Source: an uncultured Clostridia bacterium
Lineage (GTDB): Bacteria > Bacillota > Clostridia > Oscillospirales > Acutalibacteraceae
Length of the DNA: 64,000 nucleotides
Direction: 5' to 3'
Assembly (NCBI GenBank): GCA_904420015.1
Contig: CAJFTS010000039.1
Span: 1-64,000, forward strand
The notes under the pieces were generated by a model, which searched no databases, was not told where the DNA came from, and was given only the letters and a program-made list of their open reading frames with translations. The translations under genes were made by a program, and so were the position numbers. Positions 32,724 to 40,946 of this stretch are shown here, in pieces; positions within the stretch are counted from its first letter, which is position 1; each line of letters starts with the position of its first letter.

Positions 32724-33440
32724 TTATGTTCGGCGGCGGCGGGCGACGCTGTCCTCCAAATCAAATTTCTTTTTCAGCTGTGCGAGGGATTTGGTCTCGA
32801 TCCTGGAAACATAGCTTCTGGAAATGCCAAGACGTTTGGCAACATCCCTCTGGGTTAAGGGAAGCTGGCCGCCTAAGCCGTAGCGCAGCTCGATGATGGT
32901 GCGTTCCCGTGGGGTTAAGGCCTCAAGTATGTACTGCTTCATGCGCTGGGTCCGCATGGATAAGTCAAGGTCGTCAAGGATGGTATCGTCGGTGGCGATC
33001 ACATCCATCAGGGAGAGGGCGTTGCCGTCCTTGTCGGTGTCAATGGGCTCGTTGAGCGACACGTCCTGAGCGGTCTTTTTCTGGCTGCGGAAAAACATGA
33101 GGATTTCATTTTCAATGCATTTGGCTGCATAGGTGGCGAGACGGCAGTTTTTCGCCCCGTTGAAGGTATTGACCGCCTTGATAAGGCCGATGGTGCCGAT
33201 GGAAATCAGATCGTCCTGATCCTTGGCGTTGGAATAATATTTTTTAATAATGTGGGCCACCAGCCGGAGGTTATGTTCAATGAGCTTGTTTCGCGCATCC
33301 ATATCGCCGTTGTGAAACCGCTCTAAGCATTCCCGCTCCTCGGCGGCGGACAGGGGACGGGGAAAGGAGCCGGCGTGGGTGACATGCAGGGCAAAGTAAA
33401 GGAGATTGGAGAAGATGGTAAACAAAAGGGTGGAAAACAT
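32724..33440 (-). CDS. sigK: RNA polymerase sporulation sigma factor SigK
   Basis: 238 residues with AAGGAGG upstream of the ATG. A short hydrophobic pro-sequence (about residues 1-20) precedes region 2 (NLRLVAHIIKKYY, DLISIGTIGLIKAVNTFN), region 3 and region 4 (TPRERTIIELRYGL, helix-turn-helix QRDVAKRLGISRSYVSRIE). The pro-sequence fits a precursor activated by membrane proteolysis in the mother cell late in sporulation. The gene is uninterrupted; no skin-type element splits it. A 20-bp palindrome lies in its leader. Its presence shows that the organism can probably sporulate. Confidence 0.95.
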   Translation of the reverse strand: MFSTLLFTIFSNLLYFALHVTHAGSFPRPLSAAEERECLERFHNGDMDARNKLIEHNLRLVAHIIKKYYSNAKDQDDLISIGTIGLIKAVNTFNGAKNCRLATYAAKCIENEILMFFRSQKKTAQDVSLNEPIDTDKDGNALSLMDVIATDDTILDDLDLSMRTQRMKQYILEALTPRERTIIELRYGLGGQLPLTQRDVAKRLGISRSYVSRIETKSLAQLKKKFDLEDSVARRRRT

Positions 33441-33470
33441 AAACGACCGTTCCTCCTTTTCAGAGGTGTA

Positions 33471-33520
33471 TTAAGGGCGTGTTTTGAAAACCAGCGAGCA
33501 TTTTCAAAACACGCCCTTAA
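33471..33520. repeat. Perfect palindrome with TTAA ends upstream of sigK
   Basis: 20-bp arms TTAAGGGCGTGTTTTGAAAA (33471-33490) and its exact complement (33501-33520) flank a 10-nt loop. No T-run follows on either side. It begins and ends in TTAA, as in palindromic elements derived from insertion-sequence ends. It lies in the likely 5' leader of sigK and also near the 3' end of the gene at 33560. Confidence 0.8.
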
Positions 33521-33559
33521 AGAGAGTATATGTCGTTTTTGCTGGAAATGTGCCAGTCC

Positions 33560-33886
33560 TCAGCTGGTATAATCCTCAAGAATGGTCTGCAGTTCTTGGG
33601 TGGAGTAGGCGGTGATGCCCCTTCGCAGAAGAGCCTGGTCGGTTTCCGGCAGCTCCCGAACGAGAACATCCTCGTAAAGCTCTACCGGCCGTTCGCTTCC
33701 GTCCTGAAAGACCGCCAGCTTTCCTTCATATACCCCCACCGTCCAGGTGCTTGCGGCGGCCGACTGCTGCTGCGCCTGAGAAACCGTCAAAGGCGGCTTG
33801 GTAGCGGCGGAGATGGCGGAGGCCGCTCCGATCACGATAATACAGACGGCGGTAACCAACAACAAGATTTTCATCTTTTTATCCAT
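33560..33886 (-). CDS. BofC-like membrane-anchored protein
   Basis: 108 residues from ATG at 33886 (GGAGGG upstream). One N-terminal membrane helix or uncleaved signal (about 6-28), a short linker, then a small domain (WTVGVYEGKLAVFQDGS...LPETDQALLRRGI...LEDYTS). This resembles the C-terminal domain of BofC-like proteins, common in Clostridia and linked to control of pro-SigK processing in Bacillus. It lies just upstream of sigK on the same strand, which supports a sporulation role. The family link is by pattern only and could be wrong. Confidence 0.6.
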   Translation of the reverse strand: MDKKMKILLLVTAVCIIVIGAASAISAATKPPLTVSQAQQQSAAASTWTVGVYEGKLAVFQDGSERPVELYEDVLVRELPETDQALLRRGITAYSTQELQTILEDYTS

Positions 33887-34085
33887 ACTTCATCCCTCCG
33901 TTGACGCCCGGTCTTTCGGACCGCCGAGAAGTGGGCATAGAAATGCTCTGCCTCGGTGTTATTCTTGCCCAATTCGGTCCATACTATGCGTAAACAGGGA
34001 ATTTGTTACAAACGACACGGATTCCAAGAAAAAAACGTGCGGCGAGGAGAAAAAACGGAGGTTTGCCAAAATTCAAATTATTGCC

Positions 34086-34114
34086 TTTCTTTCTGAAATA
34101 GATTATGCTATAAT
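34086..34114 (+). promoter_or_regulatory. Extended -10 promoter of the class A PBP gene
   Basis: TATAAT (34109-34114) with extended TGC and a weak -35 TTTCTT (34086-34091). AAGGAGG sits at 34123. The rest of 33887-34085 has no gene. Confidence 0.55.
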
Positions 34115-34140
34115 ACCCTGACAAGGAGGCGAATAGTTGC

Positions 34141-36522
34141 ATGAAGCAGAAAAAACCTATGACCGGCAAAGAAAAAGACGAAGCGGCCAAGCGGCGCAGC
34201 CGTCAGTGGAAAAAATCCATTCACATTGCCGGCGAGGTCTTCTCCAGTATTTTCAAAGTACTGCTCAGCGTTGTCCTCGTCATTATGATTACGACTACGA
34301 TTGTCGGCGGCGCCATGGCCATCTATGTGGTCAAGGCGGTGGACCGTACCACAAACATCGACCTGGACCGGCTTACTCTGGACTATACGAGCTTTTTGTA
34401 TGAACAGGACTCCCTGACGGGAGAATGGGTGGAGGCTGCCCAGTACTATCATTCGGAGAACCGCATTTGGGTGGACTTCGATCAGATCCCGGAGTATATG
34501 AAGGACGCGGCCATCGCCATTGAGGATAAACGCTTTTATGAGCATAAGGGGGTAGATTGGAAGCGTACCATCAGCGCCACCATCAACTCCTTTGTTCCCA
34601 TCTACGGCAACCGCCAGGGCGGTTCCACCATTACCCAGCAGCTGATTAAGAACCTAACCGACGATGACGACGTCAGCTTCACCCGCAAGCTGCGGGAGAT
34701 TATGCGCGCGTTGGAATTTGAAAAGCATAATTCCAAAGATAAGATCCTCTGCGCTTATCTCAATACCATCGCGCTGGGAAGCGGCTGTAACGGCGTACAG
34801 GCGGCTGCACACAAGTATTTCGACAAGGATGTCAGCCAGCTGAATCTGGCGGAGTGCGCGGCTATTATCGGGATTACCAAGTATCCCACCAAGTACAACC
34901 CCTTTATCAACCCCGAGTACAATAAGGAGCGCCAGGAAACGGTGCTGCAGGCCATGTATGAGCAGGGGAAGATTTCCCAGCAGGAATATGATGAGGCGGT
35001 GGCCTATCCGCTGGAATTCGCCACGCAGAACATTGTCAGCCAGGAGACCATCGAAAACGACGTGGCCGGCTGGTACCAGGATATGGTGTTCGAGGATGTG
35101 GTCAACGACCTGCAGGAAAAGCTGGGATATGAGGAGAAGTATGCCAAGAATCTGATGGTGACCGGCGGCTTGCGGATTTATTCGGCGGTAGACCGGGACA
35201 TTCAGGCGGAGGTGGACCACGTTTATGAAGACGCGGATAACTTCCCACAGCTCAGCAATACCGCAATCCAACCCCAGGCGGCGTTGATGGTCATGGACTA
35301 TGAGGGCCGGATCCTGGGAGTGGCGGGCGCTACGGGAGAAAAGACCCAAAGCCGTGCCTTCAACCGCGCGACAATGGCCAAACGGCAGACCGGTTCCAGC
35401 ATCAAGCCGCTGTCGGTCTATTCGCCTGGAATTGAGCTGGATAAGATTACCTATTCCACGGTTTACGACGACACGCCGCCCTTTAAGCTCAGGGGAGAAC
35501 CGTGGCCGAACAACTATTCGGGCACCTATACAGATCAGCCTACCACCATTGCCAACGGCTTGGAGCGGTCTCTCAATACCATTGCCGCAGGCGTGGTGAA
35601 GGATTTGGGATACAACACCTGCTTTGATTTCGCAAAGGAACGGTACCACTTGGAGAACCTCATTGACGAGCCGGAGGATGAAACGGAGAAGTCGGACCGG
35701 GATGTGGGTTCCATGGCGTTGGGCGGTGTCAACGGCCTGACGCTGCGGGAGATGACTGCGGCCTTTGCCGCCTTTGGAAACGGCGGCCTTTATTACGAGC
35801 CGTATTCCTATTACAAAGTGGAAGACAACGACGGCAATGTGCTGCTTGAGAACGCGCCGACTCCCGACCGCGCCATCAGCTCGGATACGGCGTGGGTGAT
35901 GAACCGGATGATGACCCAGGTTATTGACGGCTCACAGGGCACCGCCCGGTCGGCACGGTTCCGCAGCGGGATGGAGCTGTTTGCAAAAACCGGTACCGCC
36001 GGTAACGACACCCTTGGTTCTACCGACGCATGGCTGATCGGCGGCTCTCCCTACTATGTGACTGGAAGCTGGTATGGCTTTGATAAGATGAAGGATATCG
36101 GTTCGGCCGTCACTACCGGCGCCGTCGCCGGATGGAAGATGGTTATGAGCTTAATTCATAAGCATCTCGACAACGCCAAGTTTGACGCGGATCCGAACGT
36201 GGTGACACGAACCTATTGTGCGGACAGCGGTCTGTTGGCAGGGGCAGGCTGCTCCCATACGGGAACCGGATATTATAAGAAGAGCAACATTCCAACCACC
36301 TGTGACGGCAGACACGGCGGCGGAGGTGAGGATGAAACGCCGCCGCCCGACGACACTTCGTCGAGCTCGTCGTCCTCCAGCTCTTCTTCCAGCTCATCGA
36401 GCTCATCCTCCTCGAGTTCATCCTCATCCTCTTCGTCGGCTTCCAGTTCGTCCTCTCCAACCACCTCTTCTTCCACCTCATCCAGTAGTCCGGAGGATGG
36501 AGGCGATGACGCGGTCGGATAA
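34141..36522 (+). CDS. Class A penicillin-binding protein with poly-Ser tail
   Basis: 793 residues. A basic cytoplasmic tail, one membrane helix (about 33-60), then a GT51 glycosyltransferase domain (catalytic Glu128 in AIEDKRFYEHKGVD; QGGSTITQQL) and a transpeptidase domain (S419-S-I-K422 as SxxK; S-L-N as SxN; K616-T-G-T). It polymerises and crosslinks peptidoglycan outside the membrane. The C-terminus has a tract of 27 consecutive Ser (36358-36438), more Ser/Thr/Pro, and ends GGDDAVG. A Ser-rich tail ending in DAVG also closes the PASTA pseudokinase at 26259. It is the only gene of its transcript. Naming it ponA or pbp1A would be arbitrary. Confidence 0.95.
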   Translation: MKQKKPMTGKEKDEAAKRRSRQWKKSIHIAGEVFSSIFKVLLSVVLVIMITTTIVGGAMAIYVVKAVDRTTNIDLDRLTLDYTSFLYEQDSLTGEWVEAAQYYHSENRIWVDFDQIPEYMKDAAIAIEDKRFYEHKGVDWKRTISATINSFVPIYGNRQGGSTITQQLIKNLTDDDDVSFTRKLREIMRALEFEKHNSKDKILCAYLNTIALGSGCNGVQAAAHKYFDKDVSQLNLAECAAIIGITKYPTKYNPFINPEYNKERQETVLQAMYEQGKISQQEYDEAVAYPLEFATQNIVSQETIENDVAGWYQDMVFEDVVNDLQEKLGYEEKYAKNLMVTGGLRIYSAVDRDIQAEVDHVYEDADNFPQLSNTAIQPQAALMVMDYEGRILGVAGATGEKTQSRAFNRATMAKRQTGSSIKPLSVYSPGIELDKITYSTVYDDTPPFKLRGEPWPNNYSGTYTDQPTTIANGLERSLNTIAAGVVKDLGYNTCFDFAKERYHLENLIDEPEDETEKSDRDVGSMALGGVNGLTLREMTAAFAAFGNGGLYYEPYSYYKVEDNDGNVLLENAPTPDRAISSDTAWVMNRMMTQVIDGSQGTARSARFRSGMELFAKTGTAGNDTLGSTDAWLIGGSPYYVTGSWYGFDKMKDIGSAVTTGAVAGWKMVMSLIHKHLDNAKFDADPNVVTRTYCADSGLLAGAGCSHTGTGYYKKSNIPTTCDGRHGGGGEDETPPPDDTSSSSSSSSSSSSSSSSSSSSSSSSSSSASSSSSPTTSSSTSSSSPEDGGDDAVG

Positions 36523-36548
36523 ACCGTCCGTTAAAAAGACAAGAGATA

Positions 36549-36584
36549 GCCCCGCGGCATTGTATGATGCTGCGGGGCCTTTTG
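36549..36584 (+). terminator. Terminator of the PBP gene
   Basis: Stem GCCCCGCGGCA/TGCTGCGGGGC (36549-36559/36568-36578, one wobble) followed by CTTTT. Confidence 0.8.
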
Positions 36585-36596
36585 ATATACGGAAAC

Positions 36597-36640
36597 GCAA
36601 AAATCCCCCGGAGTGACTTGGTTTTTCTCCGGGGGATTTC
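36597..36640 (-). terminator. Terminator of the thrR-hom-thrB-lysC operon
   Basis: Perfect 13-bp stem AAATCCCCCGGAG/CTCCGGGGGATTT (36601-36613/36627-36639); on the minus strand it is followed by TTTTTGCG. Confidence 0.85.
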
Positions 36641-36653
36641 AATCGGTATGGAA

Positions 36654-37859
36654 TTAATCAAAGAACTTATTGTGTACCGCGGTGACCGCCTTATCGGCGT
36701 CCTCCTGCGCGATCAGAACGGAAATTTTGATTTCGCTGGTGGATATCATCTGGATGTTGATGTTGGCGTCGAAGAGGGCCTCAAACATCTTTGCCGCTAC
36801 GCCCGGATGGGTTTCCATACCGGCGCCTACAATGGAGACTTTGGAGACGTTCTCATCATGGGTAACGCTGGCGGCATGCATAACGGTCGGGTTGGTTTTC
36901 AACGCATCCATCGCCTGCTTGACCTGGCTTTCCGGCACGGTAAAGGCAATGTCCTTGGTGTTGTTGCGGCCTACCGATTGCAGGATGATGTCTACATTGA
37001 TCTTTTCACCGGCCAGCTGCGAAAAGATCTTAAAGGCGATACCGGGTTCATCCGGCACCCCGACGATTGAGATCCGTGCGACATCGTTGTCCTTTGCTAC
37101 CCCTTTGATCAGCATTTGTTCCACCTTAACTGCCTCCTTCACCTTTGTACCGGGGATTCGCTCCAGGCTGGAGAGAACCTCCAAATCCACATTGTATTTC
37201 TTCGCCATTTCCACCGACCGGTTGTGGAGCACCTGGGCGCCTAAGGTCGCCAGCTCCAGCATTTCGTCGTAGGTGATTTCCTCGAGCTTTTTTGCGTTTT
37301 TCACCTTGCGCGGATCAGCCGTGTAGACGCCGTCCACATCGGTGAAGATCTGGCAGCACTTTGCGTGCATGGCCGCGGCAATGGCAACCGCGCTGGTATC
37401 CGAGCCGCCGCGGCCCAGCGTGCTTACATCGTCGAACCGGTTGAGGCCCTGGAAGCCCGCCACCACTACGATCTTCTTTTTGTCCAGCTCTTTGGACAGG
37501 CGGCCGGTATCGATCCGCTTGATGCGCGCAGAACTGTGATTGGAGTCGGTAAGGAACCCCGCCTGCCAGCCCAGGAGGGATACCACCGGATATCCCATTT
37601 TTTCAATGGCCATTGCCAGCAATGCAATGGAAATCTGTTCGCCTGCGGCGAGCAGCATATCCCGCTCCCGTTTGGATGCGTCCGGATTGATTTCGTTTGC
37701 TTTTTCGATCAGGTCGTCGGTGGTGTCCCCCTGGGCGGAGACCACCACCACCACGTCGTTGCCCGCCCGATAGGTGTCGGTGACGATGCGCGCGACGTTT
37801 TGGATGCGTTCGGCGTCCCTGACCGAGGTGCCGCCGAATTTTTGCACGATCAGACTCAT
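36654..37859 (-). CDS. lysC: Aspartate kinase
   Basis: 401 residues, start after TGGAGGG. It phosphorylates aspartate, the first step to Lys, Met and Thr. The N-terminal kinase domain has VQKFGGTSV, and GRGGSDTSAVAIAAA with TDVDGVYTADPR; two C-terminal ACT domains (about 265-401) give feedback control by amino acids. It is the last gene of a minus-strand operon, 134 nt after thrB, a gap that holds no gene. Which amino acid inhibits it cannot be read from sequence alone. Confidence 0.96.
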   Translation of the reverse strand: MSLIVQKFGGTSVRDAERIQNVARIVTDTYRAGNDVVVVVSAQGDTTDDLIEKANEINPDASKRERDMLLAAGEQISIALLAMAIEKMGYPVVSLLGWQAGFLTDSNHSSARIKRIDTGRLSKELDKKKIVVVAGFQGLNRFDDVSTLGRGGSDTSAVAIAAAMHAKCCQIFTDVDGVYTADPRKVKNAKKLEEITYDEMLELATLGAQVLHNRSVEMAKKYNVDLEVLSSLERIPGTKVKEAVKVEQMLIKGVAKDNDVARISIVGVPDEPGIAFKIFSQLAGEKINVDIILQSVGRNNTKDIAFTVPESQVKQAMDALKTNPTVMHAASVTHDENVSKVSIVGAGMETHPGVAAKMFEALFDANINIQMISTSEIKISVLIAQEDADKAVTAVHNKFFD

Positions 37860-37993
37860 GAAGTTCCCTCCAGAAAGTTTAGTTGAGGCGATTGCAGGTG
37901 ATATGGCGAAAAGATGGCCCGGCCGCCCTGTCGTCCCAAAGAAGAAAGGGGAAAGCCGGACGCTTCTTTTTTCGATTGAAACGGGGATCAGGA

Positions 37994-38899
37994 TTAAAGG
38001 AGGCCGTCCTCCGATAGGATTTGGGCGCCGTTTTGGTCGCAGTCAAGCTCCACAGCCTGCCAGCCGGAGATGCCTTTTTCAGAAAGGCCCTGCTGCATCC
38101 GTGACGCAAAGGAATTGTCCTCCCCGTCCACAATGGCGATCAATGTGGGTCCCGCTCCGCTGAGATAGACCCCGAAGGCCCCTTCCCGATAGGCCAGGTC
38201 AAAGACCTCCTTGGAGTTGGGGATCAGCCCCAGCCGGGTGGGCTGGTGGATCCGGTCCTCGCAGGCCACCTTCAAGGCCCCGCGGTCGCCGGAAAACATG
38301 GCCGCCGTCATCAGAGCTGCGCGGGATAGATTAAAGACCGCATCCGCCCTGGAGAAGCTTCCCGGCAGGATGGAACGGGCGAAGGAGGTTTTCATTTCAA
38401 AGGCGGGGATCAGCGCGGCGAAACGCATGGTTTTGGAGACCGGCACACTGATGGAATGAACCTGCCCCCCTTCGATGACGGAGGTGACCAGGCCGCCCGA
38501 AATGGCGGGTGCAATGTTGTCCGGATGCCCCTCAATATGAGCGGCCAGGGAGATGATGTCCCGCTTTTGCATGGGTTCCCCCAGCATCCGGTTGGCGCCC
38601 AGGAGCCCCGCCACAATGCAGGCCGAGCTGCTGCCCAAGCCCCTCGCCATGGGAATGCGGTTGCGCTGCCGGATCTTTAAGCCGTACAGCCTTTTCCCAC
38701 AGATTTCATACAGCTGCCGGACGTTTTCATAGATCATGTTGTCAACCCCGGTGGGCACCGCCACGTCATCCAGAGATTGGATGTCCACCGTGTCCGACTC
38801 TTCCAAATATACCTCGTTATACAAGGTCAGCGCCAGGCCCAGCGCGTCGAAGCCGGGCCCAAGGTTGGCGCTGGTGGCGGGTACGCTTACCTTCAGCAT
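37994..38899 (-). CDS. thrB: Homoserine kinase (GHMP family)
   Basis: 301 residues. It phosphorylates homoserine in threonine synthesis. GHMP motifs are complete: N-terminal SVPATSANLGPGFD, ATP loop ARGLGSSSACIVAG, and C-terminal YLSGAGPTLIAI. It starts 18 nt after hom on the same strand. The usual partner thrC is not in this operon or elsewhere in the window. Confidence 0.96.
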   Translation of the reverse strand: MLKVSVPATSANLGPGFDALGLALTLYNEVYLEESDTVDIQSLDDVAVPTGVDNMIYENVRQLYEICGKRLYGLKIRQRNRIPMARGLGSSSACIVAGLLGANRMLGEPMQKRDIISLAAHIEGHPDNIAPAISGGLVTSVIEGGQVHSISVPVSKTMRFAALIPAFEMKTSFARSILPGSFSRADAVFNLSRAALMTAAMFSGDRGALKVACEDRIHQPTRLGLIPNSKEVFDLAYREGAFGVYLSGAGPTLIAIVDGEDNSFASRMQQGLSEKGISGWQAVELDCDQNGAQILSEDGLL

Positions 38900-38917
38900 A
38901 AAGCCCCTTCCTTCGTC

Positions 38918-40162
38918 TTAATAGTCGCACAGGCGGATCAGTCCCAGTACCTGCGCGCCGTTTTCCGAAAGGATCTGAAGCTTTCTTCTCAGCTCGCCCT
39001 CCGGTGCCTCCCCGGTGACGAAGGCCAGCTCATCATCCGGCGCGCCCGGGCGGCTTAAGCGCTGGACCTCGCCGAACCCTTCCCGGATGCCGGCCAGTGT
39101 CACCGCCGCATCCTGGGCCAGCAGGCGGACATAGAAGCGGGTGGGAGCCTCCAGAAAATCGGCAATGTAGCCCTCCGCCTTATCCTCCCAAAAGAGGAGC
39201 TTGCGGCGGTTGACGTGTTTGGCGCAGTCGATGACGTCGGCCACCACCGCAGAGGCGGTGGGCAGCTTGCCCGCGCCGCGGCCGTAAAAGACCACGTCCC
39301 CAATGGCGTCGCCCCGCACCAGGATGGCGTTGAACACATCCTCTACCCCGGCCAGCTGGCCGGAGCGCTCCACAATGGCCGGGGAGACCATCACCGCAAG
39401 GCGGCCGTCGTCAAGCTTCTTGACCCGGCCGAGGAGCTTGACCACCCCGCCGTAATTGGAGGCATATTCCACATCCTCCAGCGTAATCTTGGTAATGCCT
39501 TCGGTATGCACCTGGTCGGGGTAAACGTGCTTGCCGAAGGCCAGGGACGCGAGAATGCAGATCTTGCGGCAGGCGTCCGCCCCTTCAATGTCGGCGGAGG
39601 GATCCCGCTCGGCATAGCCCAGCTTCTGGGCCAGAGCCAGGGCGTCGTCAAAGCTCATCTGCTCATGGATCATCTTGGAAAGGATGAAATTGGTGGTGCC
39701 GTTTAAGATGCCGGCGATTTCGTAAACCTCATTGGCCGCCAGGCACTGGTTTAACGGCCGGATGATCGGGATGCCGCCGCCCACGCTGGCCTCAAACAGG
39801 AAATTGACGTTCTTGTCCTTGGCGATTTGCAGAAGCTCGGCGCCCTTTTCCGCCACCAGCTCCTTATTGGAGGTGGCGACGCTTTTGCCCGCAAGCAGGC
39901 AGGCCTTTACGAAATCATACGCGGGATGGAGACCGCCCATGCATTCCACCACCACCTTGACCGAAGGATCCTGCTCGATAACGGAAAAATCCTTTACGAA
40001 CCGGTCGCTGATGGGGGAATCGGGAAATTCCCGCAGGTCGAGCACATATTGGATGTTGATTTCTTCCCCTGCTTTTTTTGCAATGCTGTCGTGGTTTTTG
40101 AGCAAAACCTCCACCACGCCGGAACCTACCGTTCCATGTCCCATGACTGCCACGTTTATCAT
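38918..40162 (-). CDS. hom: Homoserine dehydrogenase
   Basis: 414 residues. N-terminal NAD(P)-binding GHGTVGSGV, catalytic domain with GGGIPIIRPL and GTTNFILSKM, and a C-terminal ACT domain (about 330-414) for feedback inhibition, probably by threonine. It makes homoserine from aspartate semialdehyde. It is 11 nt downstream of the ACT/HTH regulator gene and upstream of thrB. Confidence 0.96.
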   Translation of the reverse strand: MINVAVMGHGTVGSGVVEVLLKNHDSIAKKAGEEINIQYVLDLREFPDSPISDRFVKDFSVIEQDPSVKVVVECMGGLHPAYDFVKACLLAGKSVATSNKELVAEKGAELLQIAKDKNVNFLFEASVGGGIPIIRPLNQCLAANEVYEIAGILNGTTNFILSKMIHEQMSFDDALALAQKLGYAERDPSADIEGADACRKICILASLAFGKHVYPDQVHTEGITKITLEDVEYASNYGGVVKLLGRVKKLDDGRLAVMVSPAIVERSGQLAGVEDVFNAILVRGDAIGDVVFYGRGAGKLPTASAVVADVIDCAKHVNRRKLLFWEDKAEGYIADFLEAPTRFYVRLLAQDAAVTLAGIREGFGEVQRLSRPGAPDDELAFVTGEAPEGELRRKLQILSENGAQVLGLIRLCDY

Positions 40163-40173
40163 GCTGCACCATC

Positions 40174-40650
40174 CTATCTGTTACTTTGTGCGTTTTGTAC
40201 CTGATTCGGGTTGCCCGAAATATTCTCAATGCTCTGAACCCCTTCAATGGCCCGCACCGAGCTAAGCAGCTCTTCCATCGACCCCTTCATTCCATCGGTG
40301 CTCGCAGAGATGGAGACCGGGGCCGCGCCGGAGACGGGGATATTCTGATTGAGGGTGAGAATGTTTGCGCCCGCCTGATAAAAGGCGGCGATGACGGGAG
40401 CCAGCACCCCGGGCCGGTCCTGCAAAACCAAATGCAGGGTAATGATCCGGTCGGCGCCCCGTTCGTTATAGGTGAAAACCGCGTCTTTGTACTTGTAAAA
40501 GGCACTGCGGGAAATGCCGGCCATCCGCGCCGCTTGGGCGGCGGATTTGGCGGCGCCGCTGGCGAGAAGCTCCTTTGCATGCATCACATGCCGGAACACC
40601 TCGGGCAGGGCGTCGGCTTCCACCACAAAATAGCGTAGGGCGTCTGCCAT
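40174..40650 (-). CDS. thrR: ACT-domain transcription regulator, ThrR/PheB (UPF0735) family
   Basis: 158 residues from ATG at 40650; the longer frame to 40947 runs through the promoter and is rejected. An N-terminal helix-turn-helix (AAQAARMAGISRSAFYKYKD) is followed by an ACT domain (about 70-145, TLHLVLQDRPGVLAPVIAAF). In Bacillus subtilis the orthologue ThrR represses the hom-thr genes. Here it leads the operon hom-thrB-lysC, so it probably senses threonine or a related amino acid and represses its own operon. The symbol rests on family resemblance and context. Confidence 0.85.
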   Translation of the reverse strand: MADALRYFVVEADALPEVFRHVMHAKELLASGAAKSAAQAARMAGISRSAFYKYKDAVFTYNERGADRIITLHLVLQDRPGVLAPVIAAFYQAGANILTLNQNIPVSGAAPVSISASTDGMKGSMEELLSSVRAIEGVQSIENISGNPNQVQNAQSNR

Positions 40651-40689
40651 GTCGTCCACCACCTGAATACGATTGTCCGTATACCGTAT

Positions 40690-40718
40690 ACTATAACACG
40701 GCCGGCCGCCGATTTCAA
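40690..40718 (-). promoter_or_regulatory. Promoter of the thrR operon
   Basis: Minus strand TTGAAA (40718-40713), 17-nt spacer, TATAGT (40695-40690), followed by a repeated GTATAC over the start region that could be the regulator's site. Confidence 0.7.
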
Positions 40719-40946
40719 GAGAGGACGAAGATTTTTCCGCCTGGGACAGGAAAAAGAAAGGAGAAAAAGGAGGCATTCTTTGTGCAAAGCGTCTGTGAAA
40801 GGAAAAAATGCGCGATTTCGTTGTAGGATCGGGAATTTCCAAGTATAATATGGGGAAAGCAAAAGGATTGTACGATATAAACTGCAAAATAGAGCGGAGG
40901 GCTGCACACCGTTTTGGGGCCGCCGAATGCCGAAAGGAGAATTCCA

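Noticed and set aside
32724..33440. skin-type element interrupting sigK
   Set aside because: The sigma factor frame is complete from pro-sequence to region 4.
33471..33520. Ordinary intrinsic terminator
   Set aside because: No U-tract on either strand and a position just upstream of the sigK start.
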